The translations under genes were made by a program, and so were the position numbers. This document shows, in pieces, positions 20,319 through 32,010 of a stretch of 64,000 bases of DNA. Position 1 is the stretch's first letter. Every line of letters begins with the position of its first letter. The DNA is taken from positions 1,107,501 through 1,171,500 of the forward strand of contig JAINUG010000136.1 of the NCBI GenBank assembly GCA_029706075.1. Direction: 5' to 3'. The stretch comes from Aldrovandia affinis. Taxonomy: Eukaryota; Chordata; Actinopteri; Notacanthiformes; Halosauridae. The notes under the pieces are model-generated. The model was not told where the DNA came from. It searched no databases and worked only from the letters and a program-made list of their open reading frames with translations.

Positions 20319-22384
20319 GTAAGTACTAAAACTGCCATTTTCACTCCCCCACCTTCATCTAGAGCATGTGTGAATTTGTCCACTTCACTTTAATTAAATG
20401 AATTGCTCTCACAGACGCGTCGATGGTAACAGTTAAATGGTAATACTTCCAATTCGTCTTTTCAATAACCGGAAACGACAATGCAGTCAATAAAATACCA
20501 ATAATGGCAGTTATATCATTTACATCAGTTGAAACAACTTTGCCACCATCTGTTTATCTATACAGCTACCCATTCAGACAATAGCCTACATTCCGTAAGA
20601 CACTGTTTCAACAGTTCGCTTCAACGGTAGAGCTGTTCAGTTCAGCTATAATAAAGTTGAACATAGCTGAAAAGGTGCATTTTATAAGTTGCACATCGAG
20701 AAGGAAATAATTACATGATTTTAAGAACAGCTGGTGGACTGCCGTAACCTAAACCTGAATATATACACAGCAAAGCGACAGCAAAGTGGCAGCTTGCCAA
20801 CTCTGAAACTTGACTCGAGGAATCCTATGAATAAATAGCAAAGTTATGTGCGCGACTGAAGGATATATTTACAATGAAATAGACCGACCCGAATGAAGTG
20901 GCCACTAGAAACGAATTGTGTAGCCTATTTGTAGTGTATTTGAAGTTTGTCAATATTGTTTCGAGGTCCTTAACCTGTTGTTCGGTAGTTTTATAATTGA
21001 CAGGTTAAAATAAGCAATGCTTGCCCGACAGCTGGAAAGCGCAGTCAACACGTTGACAAGCTCATTAATCGAGTCGTTCACTCTGCCAAACGAGACAAAC
21101 GGACGAACTCGTTTTTCACATATCGGAAAATAGTTTTTAAAATAGTTTCTTTAAATTCTTAAAGACACCACACTATACACTTATTTCACATGCACTCCCG
21201 TAGTCGAACACTGTACAGTCATTGATCTCATTCGTTGTGTTTTGTGTATAAAATGCATATTTTGAGCTACATTTTAAATGTATTTCCATTGTATATTTCA
21301 TAAGATAATATATATTTCATCTTAAAGGTGTATTTGGTGCTGTGCTCAGCGTGATATTTAAACAGAAAAATAAATAAATATTATTTACATTACTGACCTT
21401 CATACAAGGATTGAGGTGTGATGCTAAGCTGTCCCTGGAAAACAGTTTCATATTCCTTATCAGTAATTTAACCATGTGACCCTGCACAATAAATAATGAA
21501 GGAAAATGATCATATAAGACATGAACGACCTTAGGCTTTAACCAGCTTGGTTTTACAAGTATAATTTTCAGTAATCTTATAGTATCACTTTGTGTAGGTC
21601 TTGCAAAGAGATGACCACTTTAATTTCACTTAAAATGATTGGTCTAATAAACTACAGTAGGACTATAATTCCAGGGCATCGTTTCTAGGCTTTGTTTTGT
21701 GCCTCGTTTGTTTTATGGTTGTAAAGTGTGTGATCGGCAGACAAAAATCAATACTACATTCTCACGTATCATTGCACAGTGTATGTCTGCCAGCCTTATG
21801 TCTTGCTGAGAATCCAATGACAAAAGACATCCCGTCATTATGAAGATTGTATGTCGAGTGCTAACAGATGAGTCTGAGACGTACACTCTCTCTATGGATT
21901 TCAACCCTTCTTACCAACCGTTCATAGAGAGAGTAAGACAGTACCTCCATTGAAATATTCATGGAGTAGAACTATTTTCTTACCACAAACTAAAGAATAT
22001 GTTTTAATCAGTTCACATGACGACTATTCACGGACGATGTGTCCGCCCATGCTATGTTAGCATCAAAGTGACGCAAAAAAAAATGCAGTCACCTCTCCTT
22101 TTGCCATATGGGTTGTATTCTGAAATCATTCCTTTGATGCTGAACAGGCATTAAATAGCACAGACAGTTAGAAGCGCTATAGGCAGAGAATGGCCTGTGG
22201 AGACATGTGGCCCCATCCAACTTCCTGCCCAGATGTGGCCCCATCCAACTAATAGTGGTTTCTGTCCAAAATAAAATCTATAATCCATTTACACATTTAA
22301 AAACTTTAGGTCCAAGAATGGCCAACATCATTCGTTACATGTATTTCTCTCTAGTTTTGTCAGTAAATAACATATATCAGGGCC
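20319..22384. other. intergenic or 5' UTR intron, no gene seen
   Basis: AT-rich, no recognised element. A short stem-loop pairs CACTCTCTCTATG at about 21883-21896 with CATAGAGAGAGT at about 21922-21933. Confidence 0.45.
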
Positions 22385-22525
22385 TGTATTTATAAAGCAT
22401 CTCAGAGTAGGAATGCTGGTCTAGGATCAGTTTAGCCTTTTCACTAATATTGGATAAGGTTAGGATATAAACATAGGAACCCTGATCCTAGATCAGCACT
22501 CCCAGTCTGAGATGTTTTATACATA
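22385..22525. mobile_element. palindromic MITE-like element, copy 1
   Basis: The left half GCATCTCAGAGTAGGAATGC...CTAGGATCAG is the approximate reverse complement of the right half CTGATCCTAGATCAGCACTCCC...CTGAGATG. A second copy is at 40985-41123. Confidence 0.75.
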
Positions 22526-23950
22526 GGGGACCAGGTAATTGCTGTGTTACAGTGTATAGTCAAGTCACAAGTTACAGATATAGAAAGTGACTGTAATTTA
22601 TGAGACAATAAATCCCAATTTAATACTCCAGTATAGCCTCAAGAATATGCCATTATGAATCCATAATTGAACTGCAAATACAATGTTGCGTGAGATGCTC
22701 CACGAATCATGTAATTAGGTGCTGATGAGTGATTCCTACTAGTATTGCCAAGCTTGTTAATCACAAAAAAACAGGTTCAGAAGAAATCTCTTGAAAGGCA
22801 AGTCCTCTAGGTTCCTTATTTGCTGTCCATGGGTGACATCTGATCCAGGGGCTTGACGAACTCAGAGTGAGATCATTGTTCTCAAAAACCTCTGTGTTGC
22901 CTTTATTTTCTGCAGTTACCTGTACCTATGGCTGAAAATATGTCTTTTTCATGTGCACCTTTACCAGTCTTGTCTTTTGCCTGCTGGCACTGACCTGGAC
23001 ACCCGCCTATCCGTGTGGCTTTATGTGATAATTATACATTAATGTATTTTCTTCATACTGAGAATACTGTAGGTCAGTCCACACATTCTTACTTTGGATA
23101 CATTGTTCCTGCTGTAGTATAGTGAGGGGTGGAGGATTCAGGAGAGCTGTGCTGAGAGCACTATGAACGTTCAGTAATAACAGTGAAAGACATTGCTTTG
23201 TGAATCATTCATCGCTGGCTTTACAGCATTAAACACTCCTCTGGTGACAATCACCTTCACAGTGTGTTTCATTACAGACATTTCAGTCCTCAAGGTCTGC
23301 GGAGAGAGCGCTCCCTTGGCTCGCGACTTTGTGTTATTTGTACAAAGGAATCGGTGTTCATTCAATTCAATTCACCGCTCAGGCTGCCCCAGGTGACACT
23401 ATCGACCGGGGTTCCTCAGATCTGGCCCACGAATCCAAATCCATTCCTAGTTTTCCTTTCTCTCAGGTGGTCAATTGAACAATTAATGCAATCGATTGGC
23501 CGGAGTGTCTCCGCACCAGATGGTAAAGGAAGGGTGGGAGAGCAGCGGTGCTCGGCCCACGGGGATTTATCATCAGCAACTGACTGGGATGCCATGAAGG
23601 GAAACACAGGAGCCACGAGGACTGCTCCAATGTCCAGGACTGGGGTGCACAATGAGGGCCGATCGGTTTTGGGGATTTTGCTCTTAATTATTGATAATTG
23701 ATAATAATTGATAAAGTCGGAAGCTGCAGCTGCAGACTCCACATGTATCCTTTACTGTGGTCCCATAAAGAGGGAACCGGTATTGGTGTTTATACAGCTG
23801 TTTAGACTAAATTAAATTAAGCCAGAGTAGTTTGTTGGAAGAAAAAACAGCATACACGACTAAAGGGCGATGCATCCCCTGGTCTAGGACATTCAAAGCT
23901 TGCTGTCCGTTCACCTTCCCCAATTGCCTCAGCAGACCAGGAGTATTGCA
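22526..23950. other. intergenic, no gene recognised
   Basis: Several short open frames occur but show no family motifs. No repeat could be assigned. Confidence 0.4.
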
Positions 23951-24100
23951 GGACCATGGACAGCACCACCCAACACACAGGCATGACAGGACCACAGACA
24001 GCAGCACCACCCAACACACAGGCATGACAGGACCACAGACAGCAGCACCACCCAACGCACAGGCATGACAGGACCATGGACAGCAGCCCACCACCATCCC
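23951..24100. repeat. 41-bp minisatellite, about 3.7 copies
   Basis: The unit begins GGACCACAGACAGCAGCACC and ends CAGGCATGACA. Four tandem copies differ by single bases (CATGG versus CACAG). Confidence 0.92.
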
Positions 24101-24163
24101 TAATCATTCACTGTCGTTGCTGCTTGTTGCCTCATTGTTGGGCCTGTATAAGATTACTGCTAA

Positions 24164-24236
24164 TCCAGTGGTGGTGGTGGTGGTGGTTGGGGGGTATAAG
24201 GGGGCTGGGGTTGGGGGGCGGGGGCTTTCCCGGGTG
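24164..24236 (+). repeat. (GTG)n and G-rich tract, possible G-quadruplex
   Basis: A (GTG)n run passes into TTGGGGGGTATAAGGGGGCT, GGGGTTGGGGGG and CGGGGGC. Four or more G-runs of at least 4 occur within 60 bases. Confidence 0.75.
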
Positions 24237-24999
24237 TCAGGTGACTGGGTCCCTCTTTTGGCCTTCCTGCAGCACAAATAAACTGCCCATACAGAGATCC
24301 CATTTGCTGCAGAACCTTAAGTCATCCTGCTGTTGTTTCTCCTCTCTTCTGTCCATAGAGTGACCACATCGGCCCATCTGTGACACTGCCCTACACAGTT
24401 GTGTGTCACTCTGGGCAGCAGACCTTGAAAGGATTGGAATGGACAGTGATAGGCGTAAAATGCAATATAACGTAATCAAATCCTTTAATGCCATGCAAAA
24501 TGGCTACTGCGTGTTGTATAAGGCATATTGTACGCATGCTGTGAATGCAAACAACAGTTATTTTCCTCATCTCCCATTGGACCCAATGTTCCCAGCACAA
24601 TTTAAGAACAAATCTCTGTATTGTATTGTATCAATTTGAAGACTCAGTTTGACTACCAATTCAATGAAACATAAGTCTCTCACAACCATCTCTGTTATAT
24701 AGTATATGAGTGATCCCACCAGGACATACAAATACAATAACCGGAAAAACATTGCCGTTTTTTTAATGTCCTGAAATATTAAAATTCCTATTGTGTATCG
24801 TAGGTGTTTCAGGACTGAGAAAAGTCATCTCCAAACTACAATAAGTGAAGCTGCTTCTGTGGATCTTTGGCACCTACATGCATTTGCTCAATGTGAACCT
24901 CCTGTATTACAAAGGACTGGTGGCTGTTGCCAATCGTTTTCGTTCATGTTGACACCTGCAAAGAATATAAAGATATCTAAAGTTACGTTAGTTACAGTA

Positions 25000-25245
25000 G
25001 GAATTATGCTGGTCCAAGAAACTGCAGCCCCCTGCACAAGCGTCGCACGCCTGCTCTAGTGCAATGCCTGTGTGAGCTCAGCTGATGGAAGTGCAGAGTG
25101 AGAGACAAGCAGAGACCGACAACAGCATGCCTTTCAGGGGACAGCACGTGCTTCCTGGCGTGGTCCTGAACCGAAGGCTGCAGCGATGAGCCTGGCTTAC
25201 AAATACAATTGGGCATTCTAAATTGTGAGGAAAATGAAAAGATCT
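25000..25245 (+). mobile_element. degenerate SINE (family A-like tail)
   Basis: It ends ATTGGGCATTCTAAATTGTG followed by AGGAAAATGAAAAG, the same tail as next to the 41.5 kb array. The head is poorly conserved. Confidence 0.45.
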
Positions 25246-28200
25246 GGGTAAAATATAGGCATTTCTTTAAGAACACTTCCATCGTTTGCAGAGGCTCAGT
25301 ATTGATAACTAATGTGTTTTTAAATAACTGTACCAATGAGCACCCAAGGAATGTGCACCCAAACTCCATAGTCCCCTACACCTGACATCCTAGCAAACAA
25401 GGTTCACCTCCAGCCAGCTTTAAATACAGAACAATAAAAAAAACAAAGCAAATTGCAAATCTCCTTAATACGAGATGCTCATCGCTTGTGGATGTGTTTG
25501 ACAAACTCCGGGCTATTATCCGCATCCCGCTGGATTACGTAATGGTCTGTGTGACCTGTGGCCGGCTGATTTAAGTGCCACGAAAGATCGTCATTCGCTG
25601 TCGGACCCCGAGTTAATGGTACATTAGACCCTGCCTATGCAGCTGCGATCCAGCTGTTTTTTTGTTGTTTTTTTCGCTCTGGCAAATCTTCTTAGGCCCT
25701 GATCAAACAGGTTATGACATGCAGTTCCATGAGCCAGACCAGATTTGGCTACGAGATGGAGGGGGCGGGCGGAAAACCCGCTAACGGTCTTCAGTTCGCT
25801 TTGAAGTCGGATCTGGCCAGACTTCAGGGCGGACATTCCGTATTTGCCAGCCACGCTCCGCTAAGTGGTCAAAATGTTTAATCTGCTTTAGGCGGGGAAA
25901 ATAAAGTGACTGTGGCAGAAGCGCTGGAAGACATCCAAGAGAATCTGCTGTGCCAGAACACTTCCACTCTCTGCCCACGTAAATGCCCATTCCACTGGCT
26001 CAGACTCACTCACTGTGGCGATGCACGGCTTTGACAATCTTATTTAACAAAGTGGAAGAGTTAGAGAGTGACTGGTTCACTAGTTTTTGATAAATGGAGT
26101 AAGAACCATCTGAAACAAATGGCTAATCCTGTAACATGGCTTACAATACACTTATGTCCATAACATGAGTTCAGAGGATCTGGTAATCCACCCTCTTCTG
26201 GGTATTGAGTTACCCACGTTTGTACCCTTAAATGTTATTGATGTAAGCTGCCACCTGATTACACACCTCAATGCTGTGTTACAGGTGCCCAAAGACGTTG
26301 CTGTTTTTTGTTTCTGTAGTATCTTGCATTTGAGCATATTTGTACAGTACATTGAGAACTATTTGCACATGGCATCTTACTATTTATACAGTACATAGCA
26401 TGATGGGACACATAGCCACATTATGCTCAATAGATAATGCACTTTGTAATCTAAGATTGTGCTCCTGAATTATGTTTGATTGCTATGGCACAAGCACCAT
26501 TATAATTTGATGCTTTGTGGAGAAAGGTTGGGGAGCCCTAAAGCAGTGACCTGTTGGTGATCCCATCTGGGTATGTGTACTGCCTTATACAGGCCACTTT
26601 CACCCAAGGCTTTGTACATTATTATTACATACTCAAATTCTCAAATCTGAGATCTGTAGGCATATTTTTGTCAACCTCTTCTCCCCATGTGGAATATCGG
26701 TTTGTGTTAGCCAGTGTGTCCCGTTGCTGCACCATCCGCAGTCGGTCTGGATGAGCGCAGACCAGTACTCGCTGGGTCTGAGAGATGTGCGGCCGGCCAC
26801 CGCTCCTTTTCACTCTGCAGTCACTCTGAGCTGCGCAGCCCTTGTTCTGACGACTGCGCTTCTCGTGCAGCTGGCGCAGACTCTTATGTTTGCTCTCGCT
26901 CCACGAGGCAGTTGGATGATCCTGAGGAATGAAACCCTCCCTCCTGGCTGGCTGATGCTATAGCCAATAATGTGAGGGCCCTGCGGGACCACCACCCACA
27001 GCTGGCTCTGGCACGGTCAGGGTGTGTTCCAGACCATGAGGTCTGCCTCTGCACTGAGACTGAGGCTGGAAGTACCACCCTATCCTTCCCTCTCATCTGG
27101 GAATTCCGCAGCCAGTTTTTCCAGTGTTTTATGGGTGGAATGCCACTCTGAATGTTCATGCCAGTTACGGGCAGCAGGTCCAGTAGATCCAGAAGATGTT
27201 AGAAAATTATGTATGGCAGGGAGGTTGAAGCCATTTGAATACGTCAGAGAGGAGTGGGGCTTCAGTGTCACTGAAAGTCCTATTTTCACAGCTTTCATGT
27301 GGCTCTCGGATCCCCCGGTGATGGAGCGGGTCATCCTCTGGATGAGATGTTAAACCGAGATCGCAGTCAAATACCCACAAAGCTGACTTTCTACAGCTGG
27401 CCACCTGGCAATCCCTCCATCTGATTGGCTACGCAATCCCTTGCATTCCCCGCTCACTTTGATTCTCCACGTCATCACTGTGTGAAGTGAATTTTTCACA
27501 AAGTGAATTGAGTTCTCTCACTTAACCTACCTACCTGGTTTAATACAGGTAAGATAAAGCTGAAAACACCTCACGGTGGTACGAAGAATGGAGATCCGCG
27601 TTATGTCTGTACTTCTTAACAAGCCGGTGGGCCGCGTTACCAGGAAGCATAAGGAAAACAGCACCAAAACAGCACCAACTCAATGCTGAGGGGAAGCATC
27701 CTCCAGTGGTGTCCCCGTGTTTCTATGGATGCCTCTGTCTTTGGCTATCAAGTGGCCTGCTCTCAGTGTATATAAAATGTTCTAAAAATGGCTTGACATA
27801 TATATATATAAAAAAGGATTATCCAGCTACGGTAAGATAAAATTCTGACACGGAAAAGGAAAAACACAGCACTGAACAGTGGGAGGAGAGACTGGAACAT
27901 CAGGCTGTTCCTGCCCTCGGGTTTCTCTGCGGTGCCCTTTGTGAACACAGCTTCCTGCTATGCTGTACGCTTCAGTACGGTGAAGATTCATGTTTGAGTG
28001 ATGAGTCAGTAATTTGATGCACAAGTCCACACAAATTGCTCTTGGACATTGTGGACTGTGCCTTGAAAGGCACATGAAATGGCATCGCCTTATGTTCCCT
28101 TTGAAAGGCAACCTGACGTGTATTAGTCATGTTAAGAGTCAAATTAGGGACAAAAGTATTGACTGAAATACATACAAAGTCGTAAATCTCCACCGCCTCC

Positions 28201-28286
28201 ACGTAAAAACAGTGCCTAAAGTCAAATGTTGAAAGTGAGGGAGAGCAATCGATAGCGAAATAAAAAATCGAAGAAATGGATGATTT
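25246..28286. other. intergenic, mostly unassigned
   Basis: A GC-richer block at about 26690-27500 contains a degenerate fish-SINE-like phrase (GGATGAGATGTTAAACCGAG near 27341). No coding gene is recognised. Short frames with hydrophobic stretches here have no family match. Confidence 0.4.
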
Positions 28287-28643
28287 CCTTTTTTAATATA
28301 TTTATTTCTGATATTTCCCGTGTTTTTTTCCCAGTTTGGTGGCCAGTTGTACCCTCTATTTCTTCAACTCACCTCCCCCATGAGCCCACCGCCCATTCTC
28401 CGGGTCAAGCCAATACAAAGAGACTGGCTTTGATGGCTTCTCAGGGACGAGCTTGTGCTTCTCGGCGAGCTTGTGCCGGCTCTCCCTCCCCCCTCCCCCT
28501 GGGGCGGACAGCCAATTGCTGCCCCTGAACGGAGGTCCTGGCCAGAGCTGGGCTGGCGCAGCCAGGGATTGAACCCCGGCCGCAGTGGGCAACCTGCATT
28601 CTGGGCGAATGCTTTTACCGTTACACCACCCGAGGCCCTGGAA
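28287..28643 (-). mobile_element. tRNA-derived SINE, family B
   Basis: On + it starts at the A/T-rich tail (CCCAGTTTGGTGGCCAGTTG, then TACCCTCTATTTCTTC). It continues through GGGGCGGACAGCCAATTGCT and ends in a tRNA-like head (GGGATTGAACCCCGGCC ... TTTTACCGTTACACCACCC). Four other copies and one partial copy are in the window. Confidence 0.88.
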
Positions 28644-31600
28644 ATGGATGATTTCTAATATACTTTTTAAACATTTTAAACTTCATTTGCTGGTTTACAT
28701 TTCAAAATATTTTTCTTGTACAGAATTGTGGTCTGCGAGTGTGAAAAGATGCAGTGGCTGACATCATGCATTTAGGAGAAGAGCATGTGGTTGGCCACGC
28801 TGTCCCAAATGGACAGCTGAGATTGCAGCAATCACGACTTATAATATTATTGGCCATTCCAAATTTTGTGAAAAAGGGGAAAAAGCATGAAAGAATAATA
28901 ATACATTTATTGCAAATTAATTAGGCTCAAGTAATTATGCTTGATTCCTCTTTCTGTTTATGAGTCTTATATCATATCAAAAGCACAGTATCCATTAAGT
29001 GTTACGCAATCTAAGGGTTAAAATTGTAACATAGCTTGACATAAGCTTACTAGCAACAAGGAGATATCTAATATTTGGAATGACTGCCAGTTCTTTTAAT
29101 CTTATGTTAATATCTGATTGGCACTGATTGCATCATAATCATGTTTGCACATATTTTGCACATTCATGCAACCATTTCAATGTGAGGTAGAGGACTCATG
29201 AATTAAAGAACAATTTACAGATGGGGTGCTTTCTGATCTCTTTGGGAATAAATGTAATGAATTAAAGAACATGCTTTTATGCTTTCTATCCCTACTTTTT
29301 CTTTCTCCCATTAAACTGTAGTTATCATACAAAGTGCAGGCGTCACATTATTGCTCAGGAGAGGAGCTCCAGCCTCCCAATATCTCAGCCCCCCGCCCAA
29401 ATATTTTAAATAAGATGAATCCCAAGTGTATGTTACAGAGAGTCAGTATGGCTTTTTACATCATGTATATAATATAAAAATATATAAATATCAGGAAAGA
29501 GAACTATTATTTCTCCTCTGGCAGACGTGTATGTGAGTCATATGTATGGTATGGGACTTTAAGTCAATAGCCATGACTCCAAAGACCAAAGGGTAATAAC
29601 ATCGACGTGGGAGGTGAACCGGCGTGACCTTATTGACTGTACGCCCAAGTTACAGCATGACTCGAGACTCGAGTTACATCATGACCTGTACCTCATGACC
29701 TGTACCGCACTTCCCTCTTTAGTGGAATCGCTTGTAGTGGGCGCTTATTTTCCATACATCCCTCACAGTAGCGGCTAATGGCTGGACCTTGATATCGAGA
29801 GAAATGTAACTCCTGTGTACGACTAGAGAAGAGAAGTATGCTCCGACGGCATTTCAGAGGAAAATGTTTTATTGATTACAAATGCTTTTAAATTTTTATG
29901 AAATATTATATATTATTTATATTAGTGTAGGTGCTGGTTAAATAAAATCGGGTGTTTAACTTGGGACTCAGTGGCTATGTGCTACACTGCAGCTACCAAC
30001 TGCTCTGCTCAGCATTAATGACTCTTATCAGTTAAGGGTTGTGCTATTTTGTGCTTCTGCTATACCATAGATGGTAGGTATACCTTCTATGTATAGAGTA
30101 GAGTATACCAAATATATAGAAGTTCAAATATAACATTTACAACCTTGAACTAGCATTTGGATTGCATACTAATTTCCCTAAAAATGTAATAAAGACTAAA
30201 CTGCTTAATATGCTAGTAAACACATTTTACAACAGAAAGAAAAACGTTATGACTGGACTTAAATGTTAAAATTAACATGAGGTCAAACTTTAGCAAAACA
30301 AACAAAATAACAGTTTCACATCCCTGTGAAGTAAATTCTTGAACATATTGCTCTTTTGTGCCAAAAAGACAAAGCTAAATTAAGCTAGTTGTGCCAACAC
30401 ATTTTACAACAGAGAAGAAAAACCTTATGACTGGGTTTAAATGTTAAAATTAGCATTTTTGATGAAAAATGAAAAAAATGAAACAAAATAACGAATAATA
30501 TTCTATGAACATGTTGTTTTTCTCTGGAAATGCCATGTGACAGCTCTGAACTAATCACGGGTGTATTTCTGTTCTTTGGGCAGAAAATAAACTCACCCTA
30601 GCCCGTTAGCAATAACTAACAAATAGAATTCAAGCATTTTTATCAGCCAAAACAACATCAGGTCAGCAAACAGACACATGTGATACGTGAGTAGTGAACT
30701 GTGATTAAGGCAAACACATGATTACTGCATACATGCATACATGCTTCGAATATTAATTCAGTATTATAGCAAAGGCATGCTTATTAAATATGTATGTAAG
30801 ACGTCTGCAGAAGAGAAGAATATACATAAGAATATACAGGAAGAAGAGTATATAGAACCTGGACGTGAAAATATCAGCAGTGAAATTGATTACATTTTGC
30901 AGTAAATGTGTTTTCAGGTTATTATTATAATTATATTATATTATAGGTTATGTCCAAACCAGTGCTGTTTAAAACCATGGTTACTGGCCCTACAAAATGA
31001 TAGAGGTTCCAGCATGGTTTGGGGTATTCTCAAGGGGCTTACATAGTGGCACCTGATGACAGGTTAGATTTAGAAAACGATATTAAATAAAACATTACAC
31101 CTAACATTAAATATGCTAAATCTGACACACTAGAATCAGGGCTAACTGCTGTAAATTCAAAATGATTTTTGTTATGTCAGAAAATATGACATATTTAAAA
31201 TGTACACTGACAATTCTAGGTTATATATCAAATGGTAATATGATAATTACATTAATGAGCATATACTAAAACATAATTTGCTCTTCTAAAATGATTCATT
31301 TCATGAATAGAAAATTATGTGATGATGAATAGTTTTAGATCAAATCTAATTGGCAGTGTCCTTAAAGAGCTATATGAGCACTGGAAAAATCACTAATTTG
31401 GAATAAATTGAACATCGAGAAAATGTTACTGTGGATTTTGTATGAATATGAGTTTCTGATTGAACAAGTTCAACAAGGTGAAAATAACCAACATCAGTGC
31501 TTTTCTTATGAGCCCATAGATCCTGAAGCATGTTCTGACATTTAAAATGACAACTCTACTGTTGAATTCTAAACCGTGAAATCATCTTCAAAAAGTCATA

Positions 31601-31654
31601 TTGTGCCATCTGTAATCATTAAAGCATGAAGAGAAGTCATATTCTTTTATTTTT
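28644..31654. other. AT-rich intergenic, no gene
   Basis: A family A/B-like SINE tail is faintly visible at about 28850-28890, and a local duplication occurs at 30221-30285 / 30398-30463. Nothing else is recognised. Confidence 0.5.
30221..30463 (+). repeat. local direct duplication, about 65 bp, 177 bp apart
   Basis: CACATTTTACAACAGA...GAAAAACGTTATGACTGG...TTAAATGTTAAAATTA at 30221-30285 recurs with few changes at 30398-30463. Confidence 0.85.
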
Positions 31655-32010
31655 TTAATGTAATGTAATTCCCCCACCTTTTTAGTATCCAATTCCCTCT
31701 CTCTTATTTTTTGTGCCAATTATCCCTCCCTCGTATGAGAACTCGCTGCCGTAGTCCGGCCAGTAGCGGGCGCTGCACTGGCTCCTTCGAGCCAGTGGCC
31801 GCCTAGGCCAAAGCCTGTCACCGACACACAACCACTCATATATGCAGCGAGTCTTTCCTTCAGCTTTTCCCCCTCCCCTCAGGGGCGGACAGCCAATTGT
31901 CGCCCCCTAGTGGCACTCCCGGCCAGAGCCGAAACTGGCGCAACCAGTGGAATCGAACCCCAGTCGCCACCGTGGCTAGCGTCTTACTGCTAGACCACAC
32001 GGGAGGCCTA
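31655..32010 (-). mobile_element. tRNA-derived SINE, family B variant
   Basis: It shares AGGGGCGGACAGCCAATTGT and the GTGGCACTCCCGGCCAGAGC body with family B. The head on the minus strand reads CCGTGTGGTCTAGCAGTAAG with B box GGGGTTCGATTCC. Confidence 0.8.

Noticed and set aside
26554..27353. Membrane-like or cysteine-rich small proteins in the GC-richer block
   Set aside because: No family motifs, no splice signals, and overlaps a degenerate SINE-like phrase.
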